From Sphagnum compactum (lineage: Eukaryota; Bryophyta; Sphagnopsida; Sphagnales), in the NCBI GenBank assembly GCA_965153455.1, contig OZ234501.1, positions 7,502,001 through 7,566,000 on the forward strand: a stretch of 64,000 nt of DNA, in the 5' to 3' direction. Shown here in pieces: positions 48,366 through 61,300 of the stretch. Every line of letters starts with the position of its first letter. Position 1 is the stretch's first letter. The position numbers and the translations under genes are program-made. Below the pieces are notes generated by a model that was given only the letters and a program-made list of their open reading frames with translations, had not been told where the DNA came from and did not search any database.

Positions 48366-48760
48366 CGTTGACTAGGAGAGACAAAGGATGCGGACGAGGA
48401 TCAAATAGTGGTGGTGAAGCTCATCAATGCCCTGTAAATTGGGATCACAATGAGATGTTCACATTCATCAAACCAAGCATTCTACACAAAAGGAGTTTGT
48501 GTATCAAAGAGTTCATATAGTGCAAGGTTGGACTAACATTGCATATGAACTTCAAAAGATAATCAAATTCATGTTGCCAAAATATGGCAAGATAAGTGGA
48601 ACAATGTGAATTTTGATCAAATTAAAAAAATAACAAACTACCACAAAGGGACCAATTACAACACTTATTGTTGGGAGTTGATCACTAATGAATGTGACAA
48701 GTTCCATTTGCCAAGGAAATTCAATTGATAGTATTATTTGATGGTGATCGAAATATTTCA
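48366..48760 (+). pseudogene. Myb/SANT (trihelix)-like domain remnant, probably transposon-derived
   Basis: Across three frames the plus strand reads CPVNWDHNEMFTFIKPSILH, then GWTNIAYELQKIIKFMLPKYG, then DKWNNVNFDQIKKITNYHKG followed by TNYNTYCWELITNECDKFH and LPRKFN. The pattern W-x-E..F(I)..K, GW-x-IA-x-L, DKWNN..KKI-x-(N/D)Y matches Myb/SANT-like trihelix DNA-binding domains, common in PIF/Harbinger ORF1 and in plant transcription factors. Two frameshifts and several stops show that it is broken. Source element not determined. Confidence 0.55.
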
Positions 48761-49137
48761 AACAAGGTGTCACGACCCAACTTGGGTGCATGATTGGAAC
48801 TTTCGAAAAGGACAAGAATGTGTTATTCCTGGCATAAAGGAAGTTGATTTTTTGAGTAAAAAATGGGCCAAATTCAAGATTTGAACACAAAGAAAAGGAA
48901 TTGGGTTATAAAAGTGTCCCACAACTTAATACACTCCCACAAGTTGGGGAAATGCAAAGGTTTAAAGAACTGAATTCCAAGCATTCCTAAATGGGAATTA
49001 CATTAAAAATTGAAGTTGCAAAGTATTTTGAATCTTTGGGACAAAAGTGGAAGCAATAAATTTGCTCTAAATTAGTCCCCAAGTATATCATTTGACAAGT
49101 CTTGAAATTCAAATATCAAAAGTGGGCTTTCAATTTC
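48761..49137. other. Short intergenic stretch ending at the target duplication of solo LTR A
   Basis: No gene. The last five bases (ATTTC, 49,133-49,137) are the putative left target duplication of the LTR that follows. Confidence 0.5.
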
Positions 49138-50043
49138 TGACACACCCCCCAACTCCTTGAGGAACTCAAATGTGGATACCAAAGTGAAACAACGGAAAAA
49201 ACAAGGAATCGAGGCACATTCCTTAACTTGTAGCACTTTGATAGTAGAAGGGTGTGTTGGAGCTTTGGGATGGGACTAGGGCGAATTCATAAGCAAGAAT
49301 TCAAAATGAAATCAACCTGCACAACCAAGGAAAGAAAGTGGTTAATGCAAGTTGAATGCAAATGGTGCAACGGACTTAATAAGGACAACCTCAAACACAA
49401 GTTTTACACAGCTCGCAACCTATGGGAGGAGGCACCACTACCCTCCCATTAGGATACTTTATAACTCTCTACGAAGGCTACATCCAAATGGCATTTTTTC
49501 CCGGGACTCCCAAATGGAAGTCCCAAAATTGGGACTCTTGTTTTCTCGAAACTTTGGACGTTCATATTTTCTTCAAATCAAACTTTTTGGAACATGTGAG
49601 GGCAATATCTTGTAGCCCTCAAAAAGATCTTTCCAAAGGTGTATTTCACACCCCAATTGGAGATCGTTTGACCCCTATTTTAAAGGGATTTGTGGTCGTG
49701 AGTTCAATTTGACTCCCAACCTTTTTTTTTATCATAACTCGTGCATTTTAGATTTAAATTAACAATATGAGGGCACTTTAGGCATCTACATTTTAAAACC
49801 TTTCCAATGGTATCTTTGGGGGGGGGGGGGGGGGGGGGCAATTTGGTATTTGTTTACATTTTCAACCAAGGCTTTGAACATTTGGGACTCCGCACAAGTG
49901 CACCTCCTAAAGTGGGAACGCACTTGGGAATCATTAGGCTCCATCTTTTGCACTGTCCCCCATTTGTGAAAAACACATTCTCTTGACCTTATGGGCCCTT
50001 GCACTCTACAATTAGTTGCGAACCCGATGTTAAGGTTGTGACA
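49138..50043 (+). mobile_element. Solo LTR A, 906 bp, TGACAC...GTGACA with 5-bp target duplication
   Basis: Begins TGACACACCCCCCAACTCC and ends AAGGTTGTGACA. It aligns end to end with 51,083-51,960 by eye (AACTCCTTG, GGCACATTCC/GGCACGCTCC, TTGTAGCACTTTG/CTCGCAGCACTTTG, GACTCCCAAATGG, CCAATGG...TATC). Flanks are ATTTC and TTTTC, 4 of 5 identical. No internal retrotransposon lies between the two LTRs, and each has its own flanking duplication, so both are solo LTRs left by recombination. Orientation is assigned arbitrarily as TG-to-CA on the plus strand, since both ends are symmetric. Confidence 0.8.
49818..49838. repeat. Poly-G run of 21
   Basis: Uninterrupted G homopolymer inside solo LTR A, absent from the matching place in LTR B. 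It is a likely expansion hotspot and also a likely assembly or sequencing length error. Confidence 0.95.
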
Positions 50044-51077
50044 TTTTCCATTTGTGAACTATGAATTATGGCCAACAAAATGATTGAAAATCAAAATGGC
50101 AATTTGACTATTGGCCATTGAAACCCAAGAAACGAAAGTCGAATGATCTCCAATTGGTCCAATTGGAGTGTGCAACACAACATTTGAAATATCTTGTTGA
50201 AAACTACAAGTTGGTGTGATTATATGTTCAAAAAAATACCTAGTTTGAAGGAGTCACAGAGCTTCAAAGTTTTGAAACATTATATTTCCCAATTTTGGGA
50301 GTTCATTTTGGGACTTTTGAAATTTTTGGCCAATTCTATACACCTCATGGACAATCATAAACAAAACCCTAGAATGAAAAGGCAAGGACAATCACATTAC
50401 ATTAAAAAATCATCACCAAACATAATGAAAAAAAGGATCAATGAGAATTTATTTGCTAAGATCCCTAATTTGCCAATGAATGTTAATGTCCCTCCAATAT
50501 AGGCCTTCACAATGGAGGTCTAAGCCGAATGGAGAATCTTGTTACTAAAATATTCATCATTAAAGTGTAAGCAATAGCATTTAGCCCATAAAAAGTAAAG
50601 AATAAAACTACAAAAACAACATAATAACTACTTAGTGTAAGTGAAACCACCAACATGCAACCTGTGAATATGAGGATCATCCTCATTCCTAAAAACAATA
50701 TCTCCTAACAAAAAGAAAACCTACTAAAATCTTAGGAGCTTCCTGTTTTAGTCCATACTTTAGAATAAACATCCCAATTAACCATAGTTTTGGAGCAAGT
50801 CATGAGGACATGGAATTTTGAAAGGTTATTATAAACTTTGCAACTAGAAAAAACTCCCATGCATTCCAAAATTATGCTAAAGTCTAGCAAAGCTTTCTTG
50901 TGGGGAAATATCCTTCAACTCAAGTTGTTAAATGAACATCATGAAGACAAAGGTAATGTGATTGTGACTTACATTAAAAATGTAGCCCCTCTTTAACAAT
51001 GTATCCAAATAATGGGGTATCCCCAATGTGAAACATGGCTTTCCAATGCCATTCACCATGATTGATGAAGTCAAGAT
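50044..51077. other. Spacer between the two solo LTRs
   Basis: About 1 kb with no gag or pol similarity that I can see, too short to be a retrotransposon interior. Short frames only. Confidence 0.55.
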
Positions 51078-51082
51078 CAAAA

Positions 51083-51960
51083 TGACGCACCCCCAAACTC
51101 CTTGGTAGACTCAATTGTGAAAACACCGGAAGGATGAGGAGTTGGGGCACGCTCCCGGCTCGCAGCACTTTGGAGGTAGAGGGGCGTGCTAGAGCTCCGG
51201 GATAGGGACTAGGAAGAGTCACAAGCAAGTCAATTACTCACACGAACTTGCACAAACCAAACAACAAGTTGGTTAGTGCATAGTTGAAGCACTTTTGGTG
51301 CACGGACGAGCCACGGGCAAACACGAACTCACAAGACTCACCACGGCCCAGACTTGGGGGAAGCCACCACCTTCCACCTTATAATATTCTCTATGCCTGG
51401 CCACGGGACCAGCACCCAAATGTCATTTTGTCCTGAGACTCCCAAATGGGACTCTCGCGATTTTGGAGGCCCATAACTTTGTGTGTAGACCTTCGATTGA
51501 GTTGAGGTCTAAAGAAAAGTTGTAGCCCTCATCAACAGCTTTTCAACAGTATGTGGAACACCACCTGCACGCAAGGAAATTGGGGCGGTTCCTGACTTTT
51601 AGTGGTCGGGAATAAAATTGGCAATTTGACTCCTGACCCTTCTTTTGGCCATAACTTGTGTTTTAAATACCCAAATGGGTCATGCGAGCCCATTTCAGAC
51701 ATTTAGTTCCAAGAGCTTTCCAATGATATAACAAACTTCTCAATCCAATGAATTTTGACCCTACAATCGCCCTTTGAAGATTCAAAAATCCATTGGGACT
51801 CCAACTCCCAAAGTGGGAGCTCATTTGGGAGTGTGGGGGTTCATTCTCTCACATTCTTTTGCACTCTCGGGAACATGAAATGTGACTCCCGGGCTCACTC
51901 TTGGCTCGCACCTTTGCAAGCCCTTGCTTTGGTCACGAGCCCAAGGCTAAAGTTGCGACA
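51083..51960 (+). mobile_element. Solo LTR B, 878 bp, with perfect 5-bp target duplication CAAAA
   Basis: Begins TGACGCACCCCCAAACTCC and ends AAAGTTGCGACA. The flanks at 51,078-51,082 and 51,961-51,965 are both CAAAA. It is more GC-rich and CpG-rich than LTR A, where many corresponding CG sites are TG or CA. LTR A is therefore the older or more heavily deaminated copy. Confidence 0.88.
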
Positions 51961-51965
51961 CAAAA

Positions 51966-54079
51966 AGCCACACAAGGCCTTTGATTGTAGATCAATGTTA
52001 ATTCTATATATTTTAAAAGAATTTCATGTTTATTTTGAATAAACACCTTAACATGCATCAATCCTTTTAATTGAAGTTGAACAATGTGCGGGCTACATTG
52101 GATCAACCTACCAAAAGCCAATTTATTAAAGTCAAGAACAAAAATGGAATTAAAATGAACCTCAAAATTTTAATAAATCCATGAAAGGCTAGAGTTTTCC
52201 TCAACTCTTAAATAAACCCACTCACCTATTTGCATCATGTTAGTAGTTAATCCAAGATCCCAACCTAGAAGTTGAAAAACTATGGAGTTTATGGGTACCT
52301 TTTAATGTACAGTGTTGACAAATTTAATAACATTAAGTTTGGTTGTCCCAAAGGTGTCACATTTTTGTGTAGCCTACAATAGCCATGGCCTTTCTTGTAC
52401 TTGTAACACCAATACCAAAAGGTAAGTTGTTTTATTAATAATAAAAGGGTTACCAAAAAGTGATTGTCACATTACTTTTTCCATGTTCTAAAACTTAGAT
52501 TTCTCTAAGCTAACCTTTACATTTTTCTAAGCACCCAAGATGTTGTTCCAAAATAGAAAGGCAAATTTGCAAACTTCATACCAACAAAAATTGAATTAAT
52601 ATCCATTAACATCATGTGCCCAAAGGATTGGACATGTTCTATTCTATGCATATGACTTTTCACTATGAACAAGGCCCAAAACTAGCAATTTAACAAGGAA
52701 TGCCTCAAATTTTCCTTGAGGTCAATTATACCATGTCTTCCATTTGCAACAAGTTGGCTTTAAAAGTTCCATTTTGCTTTTGTTCTTTTCCTATCAACAT
52801 TTCCTCCCCAAATAAAGTTGTTATACCTTTAAGTTGATCATTCATTGTGGGGTTTGGGTTCCAACAAGCTCTTAATTACCGCATTGAAGCTAGGAACACA
52901 TGATTAAAAACAAAAACCATGCCAACAAATGAACGCTTATTACTACCCCATGTAATTAATTGGGCCTTAAGAAAGACCATTAAGCTTGTCAAAATTGGTT
53001 TTAAACAAAAGATGAACACCTACTAGCACACCTAACTACTTGATACCTTCCCCTTGCAAAATCCATTTTATCCCAACATCCAAGCGAGTGCATTTGCACT
53101 AATAAATACCACCTCCACCAATTTTTATGAATGTTTATCGTGGAACGTTTCAAACAAAATTCTTTTAACAAATTTTTTAAAATCTTTAAATTTTCTTCAT
53201 ACTATTATGTTAAGGTTTGTATTAAAATTTTGTTAAACATATGTCATTTTCAAATCTTTTCAAGTCATTTTTCTACTTGAAAACACTAGTTATAATGATA
53301 TTTTTTATTCATGATATTGATTTGAAATTGATTCTCGTGTTCCCATGATATATTATGAATGTTTTTATATAAATAAATCCAAAAATTTCAACACCAACTT
53401 AAATTGCCACTTAAAAACATGAAAAACCAAGCATTGGTTATGCTTGTTGTGCCTTGTGTTAGTGTGGATGCACCTAGGCTTCCCAATCCTTTGGTTATTT
53501 TCTACCCAAATGGCAACAAACTTACCTCAATTAATTTTTCTCCAAAAGCAAGGTGACAATTATCCAGCTAGCATGAACCAGCATCCACTAATGCATCAAT
53601 TGGCAATTATGTCCACTAGATTATGGACCCTATGAATATTGCACTTACCACATCACTTGAATATTCTTACCTATTTACCCACCTTTTCTCCTACCTACCT
53701 ACCCAACACCTACACAACATCAATCTCAAGCAATGAAATAATGCAATGTAGGTATTGCATTCAATTGGTTGGCATTAAATTAGACATATTCAAGCTCCCC
53801 ATGCAAGTATTGCACTCGTGGACTTTTCCAACATCAATACCCCACCTTCAACCTCCACTTTCCACCCTTTATTACATATTGTACACAATGTAATTAAATA
53901 ATTTAGTGCCTTGGTTTGAAGGTATTTCCTAACATAAAATGGATCAAAGGAGGATTTAGGGTTAGGTAGATGTGCCAAACATTTATGACTTCTGCAAAAC
54001 ATCACTTTTTATATTAATTAAATTTGAGTTTAGGTTAATCTTAGTTTGGAAGAATCATAAACACATACATTAAACAAGT
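51966..54079. other. Intergenic DNA, no gene recognised
   Basis: Two isolated array cores, AATGTAGGTATTGCATTC (about 53,745) and CATGCAAGTATTGCACTC (about 53,801), precede MULE copy 3. A CCTACC-rich patch lies at 53,670-53,715. Otherwise AT-rich without coding evidence. Confidence 0.5.
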
Positions 54080-54619
54080 GAAACTCATTTCTTCTCTTTT
54101 GAAAAAGAGTGGAGACATCGTTCAAGTTGGAAAGACTTAAATTAGAAGGTAAAAGACAAATATTTTCCTTCATTCATTTAAATTTTATTTTTTTAACTTT
54201 AATTTTTAATTCATAATTAGCTCATCCAAAATTATTTTGTATAGTTATCAAGGTTACATGTAAGGTTTTATAATTATGGTTTAGGCTTTTTTGAAAGCAA
54301 TATATGTTTAAGGTTTAATATATCACCATATAATTGTTTAGGGTTTTTTTTTTTTTTGCGTGGATTTATTTGGAGTTATGGTTTGATTTAGGGTTGGAAA
54401 GCTTTGCAAGGGGAATGCCATCACCTTATACCATCAAATTAAAGGTACTCCCCCCCCCTGCCCCCCCTCATTTGTTTCATTCATGCGTAGTTTGGATTTA
54501 ATCACAAATTAATTAGTTTCCTATATTAGATCAACATGAATATAACCTACATTTTTATTATTATTGGAGAAGATTATATTAAGTTAGCAAATGTTTGATC
54601 CTTGCAAAAGAAATTTACA

Positions 54620-55130
54620 TGCAGTTATTGGTCTTGGATACAAATGTTGTTTACATGGGTTCCATGTACAATGTAGGTTTTAAGCATGTGGGTATTGCAT
54701 GATCAAGTACTAGGGGTAGTGTGGGCTTTAGAATTTCATGTGAATATTACAAGAATGGGTCCCATGTCCAATGTGAATTTTAAGTTGGCATGCAAGTATT
54801 GTTAGGTTAGACCTCTCAAGTCCAACATGTGTTTTAGTTTGGTATGCATGTATTACAAGGTTGGGTCCTAGGTCCAATGTACATTCAAGGTTCATATATG
54901 AATATTGTAAGGTTGGGTCCCATGTTTGGTAGGCATGTGGGTGTTAGGTTGGCATGCAATATTATAAGGGTTGGATTTACAATTCTAATGTTGTTATTAG
55001 TTGGGCATGCAAGTATTGCCAACCTACATTCCATGCATAGTGTATTGATTAGTCTTGCATGTAAGTATTGCAAGGTTTCATCTATTGTCATGTTGTGTAG
55101 TTACTACTCCCATAAAGGGGTATTGATTAA
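54620..55130. repeat. Degenerate array, about 9 units of 51-53 bp, core GCAAGTATTGCAAGGTTGGG
   Basis: Cores occur near 54,628, 54,690, 54,740, 54,792, 54,845, 54,898, 54,954, 55,010 and 55,061. A companion word GGGTCCCATGT recurs. Both the period and the word GGGTCCCAT match the inverted 27.57 kb array, so the two arrays share ancestry. Confidence 0.82.
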
Positions 55131-55639
55131 TTGTGTATTCCATTAATAATCATGGTCTAATGAAAAAAAAAGTTATTGTAGGTGCATGTTTTTACAAGTT
55201 TATAAACATGGGCTAAATTCCCAAATCACAATCAATTCAAGTCCAAAGCCCAACAAAATCCCCCTTTTCAAATGTGGATTTGGTGTGAACTCTTAGGGTG
55301 ACACATGGAGGGACAAACAAAGTGTCAATCAAGATTGTGTGCATAACACATGCACATGTGTCTAATTGCTTGGAAGGTGAGTAAGGTGATGTGGAAACTT
55401 TGGTGGAATCGAATACACACAAAAACTTACCCCCACAGAAAGATATCGAGACCCCATCAATAAATAACCACCTAGGCCATATTTGGTATAGTGCGATGTT
55501 CCATGATTTTGCTTTTTCTTTTCAAATGTCCTTCACAAACACATATGATCCTTACCATAGGTGTGTTTTGTAGGTATTAATATACCTATGGTTTTGATGC
55601 TCATCAGAATGACCCAAACCATGTAAGATCAATCAAATA

Positions 55640-56800
55640 AGGATGGTTGGCTGCCTTTTTAATCAAGTTGTTGTACACATGACCTGATGTGATGGAGTTA
55701 TGTTTTTACCATCAAACTTTCATTCGAAGGAATGGTGAACCAACACATGTCCAACAAAATCTCAAATCATCGATTTGCAAGTCACAGTATGTTCCCCAAA
55801 ATTCACAATTTTTGAAGATCACATTTGGACTCAATTGAGTCAAGGGCACACCATTACATTTGTGACAAACACACAAAAATTTGGTGGGAAGATGCAAATG
55901 TCAAAAAAACCATGACGAGGGATGACTTCATTTGACAACAAGACATCGCATATTAATTTGGATCATAAACATAAAAGAAGGAATTGGCAATCACACAAAA
56001 ACCCAACATTTTAGTTCAGTCTTGGGCTTTGCATCATTCAAAACTTGTATTTTATCTTCAAAAAGTTGAAAAAGTTAATGGGATTGAAGTCCCATTCACC
56101 CTAAACATCCAAACACCAATGCAATTTCAATTCATGCTTACATATGGCCATAATGGAACAATTTCCATGGATGCCACATTTGGCACAAATGATGTGAAAT
56201 ATCATTTGTTTACATTAATGGGTTGTGATGCCCATCACATCGAAATGCATCTAGCATCATTACAAGTTGACAAATTGTGGATGATTTGATTGAATGGTTC
56301 AAACCTTTGAAAGCAAAGATGTTGTTAATCATGTCTACTTGAAACCAAATTGTTTCATTATCAATGATGCCCCTCGAGAGTTGCAAGCATTACAATGCAT
56401 ATGAACCCTACCTTACCTCTTTCTTTTCAATTATGTTTAATGAAAATCAAAAGCTTTCTGAAGTCATTTCATTCCTATGAAACTTACAATGTACTTACAT
56501 ATCTAACTAATGTTAAAAGTTGATGAATTTGTGTGTGCATGCTTAGGATTGTTTGGGCCATGGAAAACATCCCTATCTTCCTTTGTGTGTGGCATATATT
56601 AAAGGCATGGCATTTACATGCAATGCCATGTAAAAGATCAAAGATGTTGAGTTCCGATGGACAATCCTTCATGTTGCATGATGTGATATATATGTCCATC
56701 AAACCCAAGGAAAACATTGAGACTTTCAAAAAACAAGGGAGAATGAAAGCCTTGAAAAGTTTTGAACAACATAGTCTTGGTGACTTTTAGATATTCTTGA
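55640..56800 (+). pseudogene. MULE transposase pseudogene, copy 3 (best-preserved catalytic core)
   Basis: The frame at 55,984-56,289 includes TYGHNGTISMDATFGTND, the first catalytic Asp block of MULE transposases, followed by VKYHLFTLMGCDAHH. A second-Asp block reads NCFIINDAPRELQAL (about 56,350). The frame at 56,533-56,790 holds IPIFLCVWHILKAWHLHAM and KPKENIETFKKQG. Upstream, ARPLFNQ/FYHQTFIRRNGEP-like sequence near 55,690 matches copy 1 near 5,610. Stops and frameshifts separate the pieces, so it is inactive. Family-level assignment as MULE is firm; the precise subfamily is not known. Confidence 0.82.
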
Positions 56801-57220
56801 CTTTTGAACCTATCATTGCCAATTTCATACATGCTAATTTTCAATTTTGGTCTTTCAAGACATGTTGTTTGATCATAGTTTCATAATTTTACATCTCCTT
56901 AAATGGGTATGATCATGTTCTATCGACTAAAATTTTGATTTAATATTGCACGTATTGTGTGTTGTGCTTTAAAGTTGTGGATAATTAGTCTTCAACATGT
57001 GCCACATTCCAACCAAGATACACAAATGAACATTGAATTTTATCATGGTGTTTTAAACCATTAGCTTTCACTTAAAAACAAAAAATCTTAGAAGGCATCA
57101 AATCAATTGGTTGGTTTGCAGATTAAAAAGAATAGTTGCACAACATTACATGCACACATCCAAAATTGAAGAGGGGATTCATAGAAAACAAGGTTATGGA
57201 ATGTATTTGAGATAGAGTAT

Positions 57221-57497
57221 GGATAAGGCAACATTGATCCCATGACTCACCCATGTATCCCAACCATCCTTTGTTGTGTAAATGAACTAATGTTCTTACC
57301 AAAGGAACAATTGGACTTTTTAGTTCATCAAAAGCCCCAATCTCATCCATAGGAATCACACTTTCATCCATGGTTTCAATCAAACCAATGTGGACCACGC
57401 CACCTCACTCATGAAAGTTGTGGCATAAGAAATTTAAAACATTCACTCACAAAGGTGAATGAATCATTGCATTTGAGGATGTTAAATCTTATAAATT
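57221..57497. other. Short spacer between MULE copy 3 and the CACTA terminus
   Basis: No gene. The last bases before 57,498 (ATT) are the presumed left target trinucleotide of the CACTA element. Confidence 0.4.
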
Positions 57498-57511
57498 CAC
57501 TACTACATATT

Positions 57512-58045
57512 GTGCCCTTTTGCGAAGGGCCAAACAAAAAATCTGAAGGTTTTGCGAAAGAAAAACAAAAAACTTGAAGGGTTTGCGAAGGAAAAATTTT
57601 TTACCAAATTTGCGATGCGTTCCGCATCGCAACTTGTGGCGCACCATTCATCGCAAATTTAGAATGAACCTTTAATCATCACAGCACTTTTGCGAGATAC
57701 ACAACAAACAAAACTTTGCGATCCGCTCAGTCTCTGTCCACCGTAGCGAAATTCCACCCTTCGCAACGTTTAATCATACTCAAAACATCGCAACCTTTAC
57801 AATACACAGAGTATCGCTACAGACTTTGAGATCCACAACACATCGCAACGTGCGGTATGTGGCGCCTCGCAGTTTGCGTTTCAATATGTATCGCAAACCT
57901 CATCACAAATTTTTACAAAACTTTCCGGTGGTGGACGTATCACAAGGTGCGATGTGAGTTAGCTTGCAAAGTAGTGAAAGGGTTACTGGAGAAGGAAGTT
58001 TCGCAAAAGGGTTTCGCAATGTCATCTGATTCTCAAAACGCCATA
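57512..58045. promoter_or_regulatory. CACTA left subterminal repeat array (TTGCGA words)
   Basis: About 20 copies of TTGCGA or TCGCAA occur in both orientations in about 530 bp, including the palindrome GCGATGCGTTCCGCATCGC near 57,614. In En/Spm elements such clusters bind the TNPA-type regulator and are targets of DNA methylation (family knowledge); here the role is inferred. Confidence 0.7.
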
Positions 58046-58301
58046 AAAAAATAAAAAATCTTTTAGACCAAATGGAAGCTATAAATCCACTTAACCATTA
58101 TTATAATCTATGTTGCCTTAGTAGACTGAGTGAAAATATCAATAAAGTACGCATAGCAGTGCTCCTATTCTTGAAAATAAAATTACACAATGGAGTAGAA
58201 TAGGCAGAAAATGACACAATGAACATTGTGCAGTAATATAGAATCACAAGCCTCAATGGCAATTTGCATAAAATTAATGAGTAGTACATTATACGTGGTC
58301 A

Positions 58302-61300
58302 TCATCCACCTGGTTTCTCACCTAGAATAGAACGGGACCGTGGCACATATGTGACAACAAGTGACCACTCCTCTGGGTTTGGGGGATAAGGAAGATAAAA
58401 GCATTGTTCTACATGACTGGGAAAAGTAAATGGCTCTGAAGTTTGCCAATGAGATGGCTGATAACTGGTGGCAGATGTCTTTAACCATGTGTGTCCGCAC
58501 TCATCCTGAACTACAGTGCAATTTGCACCAGCAAGGTTCACTTTAAACCACTTACACTTAAACACATACTCTTCAAACTTTGAATGTGCATCATAAGATA
58601 CCACCAAGATCTCTTCCAGCTTTCCATAATGTGGCGCAATATCTCGAACAATATTCCTGTCATGCCGACTGCTTCTAGAGTCCTGAATGAATTGCCCTTG
58701 AACTCCACAGTCAAAGGTGCGGCCCCTTTTTTATCCAAACTGGAAATCCTGAAATTAATATTGTGTTAGGCATTGTGAGTCCTAAACTTATATGATAATA
58801 GAAACTTCATGCCCATAAAAATCATCCTAGAACATTCTAAAAAACTTGTCTGGAATATGAAGATGAATTAATATGCCTAATGAAATAGAAAAAATGAATA
58901 CCTGAAATGTCTTCCTTGTGTCCACATTGCTGAACGTGTTGTCACAACTCTCAGTGGTCCATGAACCATGGTGCGAACATCATCTGTGATCTCTGGAAAA
59001 CATGCTATACTTTCTCCTTGTGCCAACAATAGATCCACTTCAACCAATTTCTCTTTCATGTACTTATGAAACGTAGGAAAAATCCTTGATCTCCCACTCA
59101 TACTTTTGGCATTCTCATAGAAGTTCCTCCACTCTTCCATGACATTGCTATTATTCAACATGAATGTGGTCAGCTGAATTAACTCTGTAGGTAATAACAT
59201 ACGTGTTTTGATGGCACCAGTCAAACGGTCTTCCTCCTCTTCTCTTTCCTCCATCCAGACATGAGGACATGATGGATCTATAGTGGCCAAGATGTTGGTG
59301 CAATAAAACATGCTCTCTGCTGCCAAGTGTCCTGCTGCCATGCTTCCCTCCATTCGTGCATGGTTACGGACATAACCTTTTAATACTGCCACATATCTTT
59401 CAAGCCAATACATCCACCGACAATGCACAGGACCAGCAATGGCTATCTCATCCACAAGGTGAACTAGTAAATGCACTTGACAATCAAATAATGATGGAGG
59501 GAAGGCCTTTTCCAACTTGCATACCACCTCTGCTGCTATTACCCTCATTCTTGGAATCTCCTCTACAAATAACTCCTTTGAGCATACCCATCTCAACAGA
59601 TATCCCAATGACCAAAGAGCATCTTGTACTTCTGCACTAGCTAAGCCTATTATTGCCACAGGCAATATGTGTTGCAGTAAACGATGATAGTCATGTGTCT
59701 TGAGATACCTTGGCCACTTGTGGTCATCGTCCCTACCAAAAGCTTTTTGAAGATTAGCTCCATAACCTGCAACAAGGTACCATAAAATTATACAAAAGTA
59801 TTCTAGACATCCAACAGATAACATTCTATACTTCAAACTCTTTTTCCAGTATAAGGCATACAGATTTAAATATAAATAAAAGCAATAGAGTACTTCTAAA
59901 TTCAACCCTTGCCATCAAAGTTCAAACCTGTAGGGAATCGCATCTCTCCTATGCGATTTCGAAAGTCTCTTCTTTCTTGTGTAGTAAGTGTCCATGGAGC
60001 TGATGGTCGCTGCTCAATACCTGTGTTAGGATCAACAGTAATCCACACATCGGGATGCCTCTCAAAATCCTCACAGGCCTCCCTAAAGTTACTGTCCTTC
60101 TCTCCATAGAGCTGTTTTATGATAGCCTTTCCCACATTTCCCTCAATGTGCATGGGGTCCAAGAGATGACGTATTTTCAGCTCACCCCAGTAAGGCAAGC
60201 TGTTGAGTATACCCCACCTTGTCAATCCACTACCCTCAAACACCATAGAATCATTTAGGTCAATAACTCTATTGGCCACATCCCTCCAATATGCAAAAGT
60301 GGTAGCTTCTGGAATATCACGCTCATCACCATAAGGCATGTCAAAAGATGAAAATAAAAGTGGGTCTGATCTCATATCATGTCCCAGTGGAAGAAACTTT
60401 GTATGGCCAAGGTAAACAATTTTGCGAAGATGGCTTGAGTATTTAGCCATGTCCTCGAAACTTGGGCCACATGTAGAGCAGGCCTTGTAGCCTTGAGTTT
60501 GCAGCCCACTTACAAAACCAAACCCTGATTGTAGACGAACGGAATATTAGAACAACAAATAATCACAAAACAAAATAATAAAGAAATATATAGAGGCATG
60601 TGCATGATTTCTTACCAGGATAATCATGCATTGTCCACATGCAGATTGCCCTCAACTTGAATACACGTGGTATTCCTCCAGTGGTCTTCCTCCCATCATA
60701 TGCCCATACTCCATCCCACAATGTTTTGAGCTCATCGACCACTAGTGCTAAGTAGGTGTCTAGGTTTTTCACCTTACTTGGCCTTGGGATAATAAGAGAA
60801 AGCAGCAAAAATCCTTTTTTCATAGACAACCACGGAGGAAGGTTGTAATTCATGACAACAACTGGCCAAATAGAGGTAGGTCGTCCCTTTCCTCCAAGTG
60901 AATGTGGACTAACACCATCTGATGCTAACCCCAACCTCACATGCCTAGGGTCACGCTCAAACTCTGGCCATGTTGACTCCACATGCTTGTGAGCAGGAGA
61001 GTCAACCGGTAACTTCATAACACCAGGCTCTGATTGATGTTCCTTATGCCAAACCATTAACTCGGCCAAGTCTGTACATCGATACATGTGCAGCAAGCGA
61101 GGAATAATGGGAAACCACCTTACTGATTTCCTGGCCACCTTCTCTGTAAGCATCTGAGGATCATATTGAGCCTCTTCACATGTATTGCACTCCGTTAAAT
61201 GGGCATTGTTCCCATGAAATAACATGCAGTCATTAACACATGCATGGACAATTTGATACTCCATGCCTATGGAGGATAAGATCTTTTTAGCCTCCTTCCA

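Larger units (their letters stand above)
54080..57220 (+). mobile_element. Degenerate MULE element, copy 3
   Basis: Collinear with copy 1 (4,300-7,050). It differs in carrying a 51-bp-type core array between its 5' region and the transposase. The right limit is where similarity to copy 1 ends, near the NKVIQ/NKVME codons; the SWIM region is missing. Terminal repeats not identified. Confidence 0.75.

Noticed and set aside
49138-51960. A single retrotransposon with LTRs A and B as its two ends
   Set aside because: The spacer is only about 1 kb without gag or pol, the LTRs are strongly diverged, and each has its own target duplication.
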